From: Paralithodes platypus
Taxonomy: Eukaryota; Arthropoda; Malacostraca; Decapoda; Lithodidae
Direction of reading: 5' to 3'
Assembly (NCBI GenBank): GCA_032716605.1
Contig: CM064509.1
Location: 40,210,924 to 40,274,923 of the forward strand
DNA length: 64,000 bases
This document shows positions 50,444 to 63,260 of this stretch, piece after piece. Position numbers and translations under genes: made by a program. Below the pieces are notes generated by a model, which saw only the letters and a list, made by a program, of their open reading frames with translations, was not told the origin of the DNA and did not search any database. Position 1 is the first letter of the stretch; every line of letters begins with the position of its first letter.

Positions 50444-52610
50444 ATGGTGGGTTTGGAATCTGAATCAGAGGAATTTAAGACAATATTTCGTGCCTATGGA
50501 AATCTAAAATCTTGCCCCCTCCGACGCCGGACCCCTGCTGAGAAATTGGACTGCCTCAAAGGACCCTTCCCCTGCTGCCAACAGTGCCGTTGGGGGGAGT
50601 TCCCCACTCAGGCATGGGCACCCACAGACCTTGGCAAACCTCCTAAAAAAGGATACTGGTGACGAATTCTCAATCGTCGGGTATTGAGATCCATCAGGTG
50701 ATCTCCCCGGGCCATACAATTTCTATGCACAGTACTGCCTCTGTGATCAATAATAGTGACGGACAAAACCCCCACCAGTCTCGACTTTAACTTCTAAATT
50801 ACCAGATTATTGGATTCTAGCCTTAGCCTACCTCTTCATTCCGTTGACACATTTAATGAAGAAACTCGCATGACCCGCAGCTGACACCCCTACGGATGCT
50901 TCTTGCCATCTCCTGACCCGTCTGTGGACTCAATCTGTTTACCATCTGTCCCTACGGACTGCAGGATCTACTACCTCAAAATGACCACTGACTTCTGTAC
51001 CTCCACGCATCTCAACGAGCCATTGATGCATGGTACAGGAAAAGACCTTGCAGGTAATTTGCTCTGCCATCTCACACGCTTTCAACCGTTCGTACCTTCG
51101 CAATAAACCGACCAAAGGCGTAAAACCGTAACACGTTATACCCCTGGCTTAGAAGGACACTTATAACGCTATGTTCAGTTCCCCCTGATTGGTCCACGGT
51201 TTTTCACGGTTACTCTGGTGAACCTATGGATGATGTCAGTCTATACGATACTCTCGCACAAGATATTGGTGGACTTCACCATTGCATTTGATGTTGGGAT
51301 CGGCCCCCAAGCGCCATGATTTTTGGAGGGTGAAAACACAGGGAGCAATCAGAAGCCCTTACAAGATACCTCGACAACCCCAACGACAGATAACACAGGT
51401 AAACCAGATGAATTCCTGAAATCAGTGTACTGGCACGGTTGTGCTCCCTTACGACTTTCGAAATTTGCAGATCAAGAGCTTTACAGAACTCAACCAATAG
51501 TATCTTAAAAATTATTGCAAAGAACGGACCCACTGTTGTTAACGTTGACACTTATAGCTGCTCCTCAGAGTGGAAAAAAAATTTCGGCCCCACTACGCAT
51601 TGTCAAAATCTATTTTAAGAGCCTGATCCTCCCTATGCATGTCCAGTCTTGCAGGTACGACCAAACTGCAGGTAGCGGAAGGTATCGTTCCACAAAAGCC
51701 GACGAGGGATCAATGCACAAATTGCTTGGAAGCTTGGGCATTCAACCCAACGGTGTAGGGCTCCTCATGCGCGTTTGCTTTTAAATTGCGGCTCAGACAC
51801 AACAATTGCTCTCAACAATTGTCAAGCCATGCGCGCCCCGTTGTGCAAATTGTGACGGGTCCCACACAAAGCCAATGACAGAAACAGTGCCCGCACTTTG
51901 CCGTTTCATCGTGAGGTTATGACATTTTACAGGCCACAAAAGGACTCCTCCTTCCGGTCTGCTGCAGCACAATTAAGGAAGGGAAGGTAAATCTCCTCCA
52001 TATCGACGGTAGGAATCAACTACACCCGCTGCACTCCTCTGACCACCAGCGTCCAGAGCAGCCTCCCGGCACCACCTATTAGCCCACAACATAACCCCAA
52101 CAATGATACCTTCCGTTTAGTTCCACCTTAACTCCCGGACCTATCCACATCTAACAGGTTCGAGGGATTTACTAACTTGGACCGATGATACTCGAGTTTT
52201 GGAAACATGGAATGCAGGAGAGAAACCTTCATGGAAGGTAAACACAGTACAGATATAGAGAATTCTCCCCAATCTCCACTCCACCCAGTCGCAGCCTCGG
52301 AAAAAGCGTAAGGGTTGCAAGTCCTAGACGGTCATTGTATCCCGGACCTCGAAACATCTCGGGCCACCCACACAAGAAGTGGTTTATGCCTACCCACGGA
52401 ATACGGACTGTGGGCTGCCATAAACTGACGGACCGATTCTTTCTACTTCCGTACAAGACTTCTACCCGTACAGTACTCACCGAACATCTTCACAAATTTC
52501 TTTTCCAAGCAGAGCATCCAGCGGGAAGGTGCTCAAATTCACCCGGAACTCCTTGTTATTGTGTGACCCATATTTGTGAATCTTGGATCCTACGCCCAAG
52601 GACTTGACTG
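50444..52610 (+). pseudogene. I-type LINE ORF1-like region, heavily decayed
   Basis: Short frames only. MVGLESESEEFKTIFRAYGN (50444) and DEFLKSVYWHGCAPLRLSKF (51409) look like coding fragments of a gag-like ORF1. A clear CCHC knuckle was not found. The position between leader and endonuclease fits ORF1. I could not follow the frame through. Confidence 0.35.
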
Positions 52611-53339
52611 CAGAATTTCCTGAAAGGAGAACAATAACCTGTTCGGATTCTGACTTGACTAATATAGAGCTATCACAATCCCGATTTGATGTTCACCCAA
52701 ACCTCCTGTCAATGTGCGTTACCACCCTCCACACGGCCTGATACTCCCTGTAACCTTGATGCGGACATGTTCCGTTCGCCGCTCCCCACTGCCCCAGCAT
52801 CCCGATGCTCCCAACACTAGGGGACATTCCCCACAAACACCCTGCTAACCCTACGGACACCATCATCTGACGAACCTTCGATTAAAGGACTCATCATACC
52901 CCGAGCCCCTCACAATATCCTGTATATGATATGTCACACCCAATATCCCACCTGACAAACTGTGGATGTCCAATTTGTTTCCGTAAATTACATCACACAC
53001 CATATCTGTGTACGGATCCCTGCTCCTTGCTCGGACGCAGGAATTTGTCACCACACGTACACTTCCCCCTAACCCTGATGGAGATGTTACGCTCCGCTTA
53101 ATCTATTTATGAACACTCCTGCAGCCAAAACCGACTCCACTGCCCCACCCTTGTTCATCAACTAGTCACACAATTCACAGCTGATTCTGAAACAAATTTA
53201 CAGGACCTTACATCTACCCCTTCACCTCCATCCACACAACCCTCTCCACACTCACAACCTTTACCCAGACTCTCTTCAAGAGACCCACTATTGTCGTTGA
53301 CTCTGAACAATCCTATTCTTGATGGGCATATAACATTTT

Positions 53340-53990
53340 GCAATGCGATATAAACGGATACCAAACTCGCCTCCGTATGGGAGAATTACAAAGATTACTT
53401 AAATTATATTCCACCATTATGCATTTGCCTCCAACATGTAGGCAATTTTGTGTGGTCCACCCACCAGGCATTATACTGTGTGCTGCTTACGCTCCCCGAA
53501 TAACCCCTTCACCTATCTCCCCCGCGAACAGCCATCCTTGTGCACTATAAGTGCGTCTTTGTTCCTGTCACCCTTGACCCCAACCACTTTTCAAACAACT
53601 GCCGTCTCCATTTCATTACCAAACCTTCCTTCCTTGACTGTTGTGCTCCTCCTACAATTCAAACCCTCCTGTCATTACAATACTTCAGACCTTCAATCAA
53701 ATAGTACCAACAACTGACCCCACCGTACCCTTATTCTGGGCGACTTTAACGGCACACTCTCCCCTTTGGGGCAACCCAAAACACAGACATCCCAGGCAAT
53801 AATATGGAAAAATATCTCCTTCATTCTACTCTTTGTTGTCTCACACTTTGAAACCCCCCACCTACAGATCTGCTACCCACTGATACATTTTCCGCTGTTG
53901 ATCTTTCCTTTTGCCTCGGATGACGCAAGAAAGCTCCCCTATTTGACTGGTCAGTTTTACAGGATCGCTTCTCCAGCGGACCACTACCCT
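53340..53990 (+). pseudogene. I-type LINE endonuclease domain, frameshifted
   Basis: QCDINGYQTRLR near 53342 corresponds to the WNINGxxTRxxEL start of I-group endonucleases. Frames then switch through CVVHPPGIILCAAYAP to TLILGDFNGTLSP (GDFN, about 53730) and TDTFSAVDLSFC (about 53878). The order of motifs is right, and at least three frame changes are needed. Confidence 0.65.
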
Positions 53991-54939
53991 ATACCTCTTA
54001 AGTATTTGTGCCCTGAATCCTCCCCTTCAAATATCGAGTTATAATCTATATAAAGCCGATTGGACGTCTTATACGCACTCCTCTGCAGACGTTTCGGGAC
54101 TTCTCCCCTACCTCCTCCCCCTGCACACAATTTTGATTATTTTTCATATTCCTGAACTCCATTGCCTCGCACTCATTATCCCGCTTACCCTCCTCGCTGA
54201 CGCCCACCTCGCTCAGGTTCCTTGGTTGGACGCACACTCTAGCCCAAATGATAAAATGCAAGCATCGTGTGGAACGCCTTCTTCAGTCGTCCGAGTGTTA
54301 GGCAGCGGCGTTTAAAGACTGTTTTCCCCCCGACTTTTTTCCACTAATCGTTACTTTGACCTTATAAAACCATCACTATTGAAAAAATTGCCCTTTTAAA
54401 AAAGTTCTATAACAAGATCTTGTGCAGTTGTCAAAACGCAGTATCATTGACAACAAGATACTTTCATGGCGATCATATATCTCGTTCCTTCAATTCCCGC
54501 ACCCCTCTCTCTACTTTGGGAAAAAGTTTCGCAGTATCAACGGAAGCACTGTACGGCCTCCAACTCTCTCCACTCAAAGACCCTGCCTCGGCCTCGCTTA
54601 CCACCTTGACCCCCTTGACATCGCTTGCACTACATGCCAAACATTTCTGTTCATGTCAGCTCAGACAAAGTCATTGCCTCGTCAATTTCTTCGTTATAAA
54701 TGTATGGAGGAATCTCGCCCGCTATCTTTTTCATAGCGGGAAAACACATGGAATATAACACCCCTTTTTCAATTCCGGAATTGCGACACGCTCGACCTGT
54801 GTACAGACTATTCCTGGCCCGGATGGATTCTCGTACGCTCTCATCTGTCACCTCCATCCACGTGCGCTACAACATCTTTTACAACTGTACAATCAGTTTT
54901 GGATAAGTAACTACTTCCCACCGTCTTGGCGGCATGCTT

Positions 54940-57154
54940 ACACTATACCCGTACCGAAGCCTGGAAAAGATCATAGTCTTCCCACAAATTATAGACCGAT
55001 TGTACTTACCTCATGCCTCTGCAAATTAATGGAAAAAATTATCAATCCTCGACTTTTACATTACGCTGAGTCACATGCCCTACTATCCCCATATCAGAAT
55101 GGTTCCCGCCCTGGCCGTTCTACACTGCACTCACTTATTCGCCTTGAACACCAAATACGTGATGGGTTCTCCAAGAACCAACCCACAGTGGCAATACTTT
55201 TGACATTGCTAAGGCTTATGACACAACATGGAGACACAGGATTTTTAAAAATTTACACGATTCTGGCATGTGGGGTCCTCTTCCCGGCTTTTTACAAAAT
55301 TTTCTCTCTAACCGTACATTCCAGGTCAAAAATAATGGTCTCCTATCGGACATTATGTCACAAATTAATGGAATACCACAAGGATGTGCCCTTAGCAGCT
55401 TACTCTTTATTATGGCGATCAATAGTGTCATACGCAGCCTCCCACCTGAAATATCGTATAGCTTGTATGTGGACGACTTCGCAATATATTATACTTCTCC
55501 CAGTCTGACTCACATACAACGGCGTCTCAACATTGCTCTAAAATCCATCCACTCTTGGGCATCCACTGCTGGTTTTCAATTTTCTGCTGAAAAGACTAAC
55601 GCCGTTGTATTCTATAGAAATGTTCGACATTTACGTAAACAGTCCATTACTCTCACCATGGGACATTCTAATATTCAGATCCTTCCACATACCAGGTTCC
55701 TTGGTTTAATCTTTGCTACTCACCTCAATTGGAAGAGTCACATTGCCTGTTTAAAGGCACGTTGCCTCCAGAGAATGAATGTTCTGAAAACAGTCGCACA
55801 AGTCCATTGGGGCGCAGATCGCGCTACGCTTTTACTGTTCTACAGAGCTACCATCCTCTCAGCCCTAGATTATGGTAGCCCTGTCTATGGCACGGCCTCT
55901 GCTTCCACATTAGGAACCCTCGACAGCGTACACCATTTGGGCATCCGCATTAGCTCGGGGGCATTCCGTTCCTCTCGTGTCTCCAATATCCTATGTGAGG
56001 CTGGGACCTTACCTCTAGCCTACCACCGTCAATTAGTCCTCATGCGTACGGCTGTTCGCCTCTGTCATGACCCAACTCTACTAGAACTATTCCATTCCAC
56101 AGATAACTATCGTTCAAACATTCCAGTGCCATTCCCAATGTTGTCTCGCCAATTGCTCTCCACTTACAGTATCACCGTTCCTCCCATAACTCCCCCTCCT
56201 AGTCACATCACTCCGTGGACCCTAAAACACCCTACAGTTTGCTTTCACTTAGCGGATCAACTTGATGCCCAAGCCCCATCTCAACGTCGACATCTCGCTT
56301 TACAACATCTTGATGATCACATCCCGGCTGTTTTCATTTACACCGATGGCTCGAAAACTGCGGATGCCGTGGGTTGCGCTGCAGTCTCAGACCATGGCTT
56401 GTCTCAAAGTACCTTACACCATCACTCCACGGTTTTCACTGCTGAATTATGGGCTATTCAAGGTGCTTTAAGCACCATCTCTTCATTGTCGAGGAACTCT
56501 CCACGGGTCGTTATCTGTAGTGACTCAAAGAGTGCACTGCAAGCCTTATGTGTATTTGCCCCCAAGGACCCATTGGTCAAGACTATCATCCACACAATAC
56601 ACAAATTACAGTGCGCTAATCGTTCAATCACACTGTGCTGGATCCCCGCGCATGTAGGAATTCCCGGGAATGAGCGTGCAGACTTCTTCGCTAAGCAAGC
56701 GTGTCATGGTACACCCTCTACTACTTTGCTGCGTTCGGAGGATATGCTCCCTGTCCTCCGTCGCCATGTTTATGACGCTTGGCGAGTTGAGTGGAGAGCG
56801 CAACCAATAACTGGCCACCTTCGCTCCATTAAGGATGACATACACTTGTGGCCCTCTTCAATTAATGGTTCACGTGCAGACCAAACCCTATTAACTAGAT
56901 TACGTTTAGGCCACACGCGCCTCACACATGGTTACCTGATGTCCACCCCTCGTGGTCCACCACCTGAATGCCAACATTGCCATACATCATTGACTGTTTT
57001 TCACTTTCTTTGTATTTGTCCCGTCTATGCATCTGAAAGACGGAGATTCTTGCTGAACACCTCATTACATGGCATCCTCTCTGACTCAGACTCTTTCAAT
57101 TTCACCCCTATTCGTCACTTCCTGAGAGTGATAAATTTATACAATGACATATAA
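54940..57154 (+). pseudogene. I-type LINE reverse transcriptase / RNase H / CCHC
   Basis: The first part (55029 on) reads MEKIINPRLLHYAESHALLS and YQNGSRPGRSTLHSL. A frameshift near 55195 precedes DIAKAYDTTWRHRI (motif A). The main frame 55268-57154 (628 residues) has NGIPQGCALSSLLF (motif B), SLYVDDFAIYYTS (motif C), then RNase H with IYTDGSKT, AELWAIQGAL, VICSDSKSAL and GNERADFFAK (D-E-D-D all kept), and finally CQHCHTSLTVFHFLCICP. The second half is intact although the 5' half of the element is decayed. Confidence 0.85.
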
Positions 57155-57261
57155 CTGCTGAAATATACGTGACTTTAAACTCTGTACCACCTCCTTCACC
57201 ACTAGCCTTGAGAGGGCCTAGGCCCAGTGGGCTAGTATAAAATAAAAGCATCATCAACATC

Positions 57262-58592
57262 AACCATCACTCCACGGTTTTCACTGCTGAATTATGGGCT
57301 ATTGAAGGTGCTTTAACCCTCTCACCATGGAAGGGCTCTTGAACGCCCATAAAAAAGCATATAACAGGTACCCGGAAGGCCTCTTGAACGCCCAGTGGTT
57401 GAAAGCCTGTGAGCTTCGTGTGCGAGGCGTCGGTCCGACGCATGTAAACAACAGCCGGCTGGACCGACGCCCCGCATCTCCGGCCACAAGAAGGAGAGCG
57501 TCGCTTGTTCGTGTGTGCCTGTATGTTGTTGTTAAGTATCGAAAAGTGGTGTAAAGTGGCTGTGTTGGCCATAAAGTTATCTCCAATGAAATCATCATCA
57601 CAGCTCAACCAGTTGACTTAGAGAGCTCTACTTAATGCCATTCTACAGGTAAATAACACAGCTACGCTTGGGGATGTGCGGGAATGCGGGAAGCAGTCTG
57701 ATTAACGAATATACGGTAGCCTAGCCTAGACGTTTTTCGGCCAAAACACCCGGGTTTCGAGGAATATATATATAATACATAGCCGGGGCTGGAGGGTTAA
57801 GCACCATCTCTTCATTGTCGAGGAACTCTCCACGGGTCGTTATCTGTAGTGACTCAAAGAGTGCACTACAAGCCTTATGTGTATTTGCCCCCAAGGACCC
57901 ATTGGTCAAGACTATCATCCACACAATACACAAATTACAGTGTGCTAATCGTTCCATCACACTGTGCTGGATCCCCGCGCATATAGGAATTCCCGGGAAT
58001 GAGCGTGCAGACTTCCTCGCTAAGCAAGCATGTCATGGTACACCCTCTACTACTTTGCTGCGTTCGGAGGATATGCTCCCTGTCCTCCGTCGCCATGTTT
58101 ATGACGCTTGGCGAGTTGAGTGGAGAGCGCAACCATTAACTGGCCACCTTCGCTCCATTAAGGATGACATACACTTGTGGCCCTCTTCAATTAATGGTTC
58201 ACGCGCAGACCAAACCCTATTAACTAGATTACGTTTAGGCCACACACGCCTCACACATGGTTACCTGATGTCCACCCCTCGTGGTCAACCACCTGAATGC
58301 AAACATTGCCATACATCATTGACTGTTTTTCACTTTCTTTGTATTTGTCCCGTCTATGCATCTGAAAGACGGAGATTCTTGCTGAACACCTCATTACATG
58401 GCATCCTCTCTGACTCAGACTCTTTCAATTTCACCCCTATTCGTCACTTCCTGAGAGCTATAAATTTATACAATGACATATAACTACTGACATATACGTG
58501 ACTTTAAACTCTGTACCACCTCCTCCACCACTAGCCTTGAGAGGGCCTAGGTCCAGTGGGCTAGTATAAAATAAAAGCATCATCAACAACAA
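57262..58592 (+). mobile_element. Second I-type LINE copy, 5'-truncated, split by a piggyBac-like MITE
   Basis: Starts within RNase H (CCATCACTCCACGGTTTTCA, as at 56422) and, after the MITE, continues with SRNSPRVVICSDSKSALQAL, GNERADFLAKQ, the CCHC knuckle and INLYNDI to the 3' end ATCATCAACAACA. The frame 57815-58483 is open for 222 residues. It is nearly identical to the first copy, so duplication or insertion was recent compared with decay of the 5' half. Confidence 0.85.
57313..57800. mobile_element. piggyBac-like MITE, 480 bp, TTAA target
   Basis: TTAA at 57313-57316 and 57797-57800 flank an insert (57317-57796) beginning CCCTCTCACCATGG and ending CCGGGGCTGGAGGG, so both ends read CCCTC. 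The undisturbed site GCTTTAAGCACC is present in the first LINE copy at about 56466-56477, proving precise insertion at TTAA. The interior has a direct repeat CTCTTGAACGCCCA (57333 and 57382) and no transposase. Confidence 0.9.
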
Positions 58593-59926
58593 CTCCTCAT
58601 TGCTAAATATCAAATCAAGTACACTCCCCTGCATCCCATCTCTATATCTTGTCATCTCTGTAATATGTTGCGTTAAAAAACAATCTCTCACTTTCTCTAT
58701 AAACTTGTTTTCCAGGCTACCCTGTCCCGCTGGAGTAGTACAATTTGCCCAGTTGATCCTTGGCAAATTGAAATCTCCAATCAAAATCTTATATTTGTTC
58801 TCTCTATTATCTATTTCCTCCATTGCTTTCAGTAGGTTATCATCCTCTTCCCTACTATTATTTGGGCTTCTATATATAGAGGCAATTAGAATTGATCCTC
58901 TTGCACATTTTACTTCAATACACAAATACTCACAATACTGCTGTCTCATATCCACCTCATTTACCTTGAGCTCTTTTCTTACATAAATAAACAGTCCTCT
59001 TCCAACCTCTGCTCTAATAGCATTCCTCTCATATAACTCAAAACCCTCCAAACTATACGCCACCAGTTCCCTTTCAATTCTAGCATTTTTTGGTCTTACT
59101 TCCTGTAGGGCTATGACATCAGGTTTTTCCTCTTCATCCTGCAACCTACATATCAGTTCTCTTTTCTTGTCCTGGGTAAACACATCCACATTACTAAACA
59201 TAATCCTTAATCTATCTACCATTCCTTCAGCAACTACACCATCCCGCTCCTCCTGTCCGTACCCTACTCCCCCCCCTAGCACTACTGGGTCTGCTGCTTT
59301 GTCTCCTGTCTCTCCCTGTGACACCTCCACTCTGTTCTCCTCCTCCGTCACAACTCCTATCACATTCTCTCCCCTCCCTGATCTCCTTCTCCCTTCTATT
59401 TGTATAAACCACTTCTTCAATTTCCCGTCCCTCACTCTCCAGTAAAAATTCCTCTTATCCTCCTCACCCAACTTTCCATTATTTTCATCAGCCTTTTCCT
59501 GTAATTCCTTCATTTTTGTTGTCTTTGTTCTATGCTCAAATCCTTCTTTAGTCTTATATGTTTCAGTTCTTCATTTGTGTTTAGCCTCCAACTAAAATTT
59601 GTCACTGTCTATGCCACTGCCCTGGTTTTAAACTGTATTCTTATAGGTCTCATCTCTCCCCTTTTATATCTACCTATCCTACTGACTTCCTCCACCTGCC
59701 CTTCCCATCCACATCCATCCACATCCATCCACATCCACACCTTTCATGACCTTCACTTTCTCCATATCCCTCACTTTTCTCACTCCATTATCATTCATAT
59801 GAGCCTCCATATCTCCATGCATGATTACACCTCTATCCCTGTCCATGGCCTCCCTCACGACACTCTCCTTGTTCTTCATGACCCCTACAACTGCACTCTC
59901 AAAACTTTTGTCGGTCATATTCATAG
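58593..59926 (-). pseudogene. CR1-like LINE, endonuclease part and linker
   Basis: The minus frame from 59513 carries RNFYWRVRDGKLKKWF, then the endonuclease: DRLRIMFSNVDVFTQDKKRE, VIALQEVRPKNARIE (catalytic Glu), YRSPNNSREEDDN, YKILIGDFNLPRINW and SVLDLIFSNEELL. It stops near 58593 where the I-type LINE 3' end begins, so RT is absent. Upstream, 59924-59679 reads NMTDKSFESAVVGVMKNKES, the end of the ORF1-like part. Endonuclease motifs fit the CR1/L2 group. Confidence 0.75.
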
Positions 59927-61673
59927 TTGGATATGGTATGGGAGGGAGAAGAAGAAAAGTAGTGGAGGAGGAGGTGGGATCGGGAGGTCAGAAGTGTGGG
60001 AAGCCATGAAAAGAGTGAAGTTGGGGAAAGCACCAGGAACAGATGGAGTGTGTGGGGAAATGAGGTATGGTGGTGAGATAGTGATCGAATGGGTATGGAA
60101 AATGTGCAAACTAGCATGGGAGAAGGGGAGTGCAGCCGATGACTGGAAGACTGGCATAATAGTCCCCCTATATAAGGGCAAAGGGGAAAGAGGAGTGTGT
60201 GGTAACCACCGAGGAATATGTCTTCTAAGCGTAGTAGGGAAGGTGTACAGTAGGGTAGTGATTGAGAGAGTGAGAGTGCACCCAATGACTGGAAGACTGG
60301 CATAATAGTCCCCCTATATAAGGGCAAAGGGGAAAGAGGAGTGTGTGGTAACTACCGAGGAATATGTCTTCTAAGCGTAGTAGGGAAGGTGTACAGTAGG
60401 GTAGTGATTGAGAGAGTGAGAGTGAGAATGGAGAAATGGATAGGCGACGAGCAGGGAGGTTTTAGGAAGGGAAGAGGATGTGTAGATCATTTTACCCTGA
60501 ATTGTGTTGTGGAGGAAAATCTGGAGAAGAAACAAAAGGTGTATGTTGCCTTTATGGACTTGGATAAGGCCTATGACAGAGTGGATAGAGTAGGTTTGTG
60601 GAAAGTACTTAGAATATATGGAATAGATGGCAAGTTGCTGAAAGCAGTGAAGAGCATGTATGAGGGTGCAAAGGCGGCAGTATGTGTGGAGAGTGAGCAG
60701 AGCGAGTTCTTTGACCTGAATGTTGGTTTGAAACAGGGGTGTGTGATATCCCTGTGGTTGTTTACTGTATATATGGATGGAGTCATGAAAGAAATACTAT
60801 CAAGAGCAGTGGATGTTGGTGTATCGCTGAAAAGGGAGGGAATTGAGTGGAAGCTACCTATACTGCTGTTTGCGGATGATACAGTTCTGATGAGTGATAA
60901 TGAATGGGAGTTGCAGGATCTGGTAAATGAGTTTGGAACCGTGTGCGAAAAACGGAATTTGAAGGTAAATGCGGGGAAGAGCAAGGTTATGGTCTTCGAA
61001 AGGGGTGAAGTCACAGAGTGTGAGGCGAAGCTGAATGGTCAGGCTATGGAGATCGGCAACTCTTTTAAGTATCTGGGCAGTGTGTTGAGTAAAGATGGGA
61101 CTATGGATAAAGAAGTGCGGGAGAGGGTACAACAGGGGAAGAGGGTTGTAGGAACGCTGAAAGCAGTAACAAGAAATAGGGTGGTCAGTATGGAAGTGAA
61201 GAAGTCCTTGCATGACAGTGTGGTAATCCCGACACTGACTTACGGAAGCGAAGCATGGACGTTGGTTGAGAGACTCAGACCAAGAGTGAGAGCAGTGGAA
61301 ATGAATTACTTAAGAAGTGCGTGCGGAGTTACATGGAGGGATAGACAGACTAATGGGGAAGTAAGAAGGAGGTGTGGTGTGGAGGTAGATGTGCTGGAAA
61401 GTGTGAAAAGGAACAACTTGAGATGGTTCGGCCATATGGTACGTATGGAAAGCGAGAGAATGACTAAGAGGGTGTACGAGAGCGAGGTGGAGGGACAGAG
61501 AGGGAGAGGTAGACCGATAGAGAGGTGGAAGGATGGAGTGAGGAAGTATATGAACGAAGGCGGTGCCTGGTTGGGGGGAGGGGCGTCGACTGACTGGGGA
61601 CAGAGGTGCATGGGGGCGGTTCGTTCGTGGCCACCCCTTCGGGGATCGCGGCGTCAGGCAATAGATAGATAGA
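59927..61673 (+). mobile_element. RTE-like LINE, 5'-truncated, with internal 146-bp duplication
   Basis: Begins ATAGTTGGATATGGTATGGG (as at 47135 in the 45538-48753 copy) and ends with the hairpin and GATA tail. The segment starting GAGTGCA at 60128 is repeated from GAGTGCA at 60274, a 146-bp tandem copy with 7 bp of microhomology. The element splits the CR1-like ORF1 on the minus strand (61674 onward and 59926 downward). Confidence 0.85.
60341..61672 (+). pseudogene. RTE-like LINE reverse transcriptase and C-terminal region
   Basis: A 443-residue open frame: NYRGICLLSVVGKVYSRVV, GGFRKGRGCVDHFTLN (one residue shorter than other copies), MDLDKAYDRVDRV (motif A), GLKQGCVISLWLF (motif B, MSP changed to ISL), LLFADDTVLMSD (motif C), SLHDSVVIPTLTYGSEAW, RWFGHMVRMESERM and GRGRPIERWKDGVRK. 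The motif B change may reduce activity. The part before 60341 lies in the duplicated segment in another frame. Confidence 0.85.
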
Positions 61674-62115
61674 TTTCTTCCTTTTGCTCTTTCACAATAT
61701 CCTCCAAATTCTTAACTTTCTGTTCACCTACCACCGTCCATGCAGTTGACTCCTTTACTTCCTTGAATCGTCCTTTGTATTCCTTCAGCTGCTCCTTCAA
61801 TGCCATATTCTCTGCTCCCAGTTCATCTACCCTTTTCAATACCATCTCTAGGCTATTATTAACTTCCGAAATAGGCCTACATTCGCTTCCTTCGCTAGGC
61901 CTATTCCCTTCCCCACCTGACACACCACACAGTACACACAGTACCTTAACTTTCTCACCAATATCCCCCTTCCATTTCTCCGTATCACTCTTTCACTTTT
62001 CCAAATCCTTCTCAACATTAATAACCTCTTCTAACTTCTTATCTGTACTCTTAAACCCACGAAAACGTTGTAGCCTTTCTTCCGCCTCCGTTAATCCCGA
62101 AATTCCTTCCTCCAT
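61674..62115 (-). pseudogene. CR1-like LINE ORF1 with coiled coil
   Basis: ATG at 62115 starts MEEGISGLTEAEERLQRFRG. A stop near 61996 interrupts it. The frame then continues through VKVLCVLCGVSGGE (a CxxC) and a heptad-like coiled coil (NSLEMVLKRVDELGAENMAL, KEQLKEYKGRFKEV) to KNLEDIVKEQKEE, where the RTE-like LINE cuts it. Coiled-coil ORF1 proteins bind LINE RNA. Confidence 0.6.
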
Positions 62116-62293
62116 GTTTGTTTACAATCTCAACAACTCACAAAACTACCGCTGTCCCGTTACTCTACTCTTATTACACTATATATCACCCCTCCACCAC
62201 ACCAATTTATCTTCCAAATACTTCACGAGTCCTTCCTCTCCTTGCTAGCTCCGTATGCACTCGATTTCCGTGTTATTTATCCTTTCCCATGAA

Positions 62294-62421
62294 CATTTGT
62301 ATCAGGTTTACTCCCCTAGATAGGTTGCCAACCAAGGCTGACGAGTCCCATCCACCCGGATTTGTATAAAGTTGTCTCCCCTAGATGAGTTGCCGACCAA
62401 GGCTAACGAGTCCCATCCACC
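62294..62421 (-). repeat. Dimer of a ~65-bp unit at the CR1-like LINE 5' end
   Basis: Same dimer as 40857-40995 (CCCCTAGATAGGTTGCCAAC and CCCCTAGATGAGTTGCCGAC, each followed by CCCATCCACC). On the minus strand it lies about 180 bp upstream of the ORF1 ATG, where LINE promoters with tandem monomers are often found. Confidence 0.6.
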
Positions 62422-62738
62422 CCATAACCTAATAATAATGACAAATAAATAATTAACTCTGTGTATCCGGATACTTCCTGTGACCGAACTGGCCATGGCC
62501 CATACAGTTCGGTTATGGGAGTGATCACTGTAGTCAATGGAATTTCCTTAAGCATAGCCTTCTCGCTGCCACTGACAAAGTCTGTGGGAAAACAAAGGGT
62601 CACCCCAGGAATAAGACCTCCTGGTGGTGGAACGATGAGGTAGAACATGCTGTGAAAGAGAAAAGGAGATACTTCAAAGCATGAAAGAAGGGAGGCAGTA
62701 AGATGTAGAGATTGAATGGGATAAGGAACAGCTTAGTA
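62422..62738. other. Non-coding stretch, no gene seen
   Basis: No element boundary or coding frame recognised. Confidence 0.4.
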
Positions 62739-63260
62739 TCGAAAAACCAATATCCATTGGAATCATTGACGATATGCCTTAACTGTTATGGCTCTCTTTG
62801 AACTCCAGAGTCAGCTGTTCAAATCACCCGCCCCGGAGTGTAGAGACCAATTCATCATAAGCGTACGCTCATAATTACTTACGGACTTGTCCTTATGATG
62901 CGGATGCCACTACGAAAAAACTAATTAAAAAATAATAAAAAGAAAAAGATTAGAACTTATCTGATTTACGCTTCCCGTAGTGCAGATGTTTGATTAGCGT
63001 GGGTTTCGCATCTAGACGCTGCGCGTCATCTTCCTTAACTGACATACAGTACAGTATCAAGATATTCAAGAAAAAATCAGAACGAATGGGAAGGGGATGG
63101 TTGGGAGGGCCAGAATCGTCAATGATTCCGGGGCTACTACTAAATATTAGTTTTTCATTCTTTCCTTCGGGACTCAAACCTATAATTTATTAGTGGCCCC
63201 TCCATCATTGATGATATGCTTGATATCACAAGTCTGGAGGGGGACATTCGTGATAAATAT
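62739..63260 (-). mobile_element. DIRS family A-like relic, 3' end only
   Basis: AATCATTGACGATATGCCTT (62761), CCACTACGAAAAAACTAATT and GACGCTGCGCGTCATCTTCC correspond to the family A 3' ITR. GAATGGGAAGGGGATGGTTG precedes the complementary region, and AGTCTGGAGGGGGACATTCG follows it, as in A1. The outermost end is partly deleted. No coding part is in the window; it would lie beyond 64000 if it exists. Confidence 0.75.
63117..63217. repeat. Internal complementary region of the DIRS relic
   Basis: GTCAATGATTCCGGGGCTAC through GGGACTCAAACCTATAATTT, ATTAGTGGCCCCTCCATCAT shows the same end-to-end joint as in A1 and A2. Confidence 0.8.

Larger units (their letters stand above)
50091..57261 (+). 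mobile_element. Long degenerate I-type non-LTR retrotransposon with RNase H
   Basis: About 7 kb. The 5' limit is approximate, set where pogo-like sequence ends. The order is a leader and ORF1-like remnants (50444-52600), endonuclease (53340-53980), RT (54940-55960), RNase H (56330-56710), a C-terminal CCHC knuckle, and a 3' end TATAAAATAAAAGC, ATCATCAACATCA. RT followed by RNase H and a CCHC identifies the I group. A 5'-truncated second copy follows directly at 57262. Confidence 0.8.
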
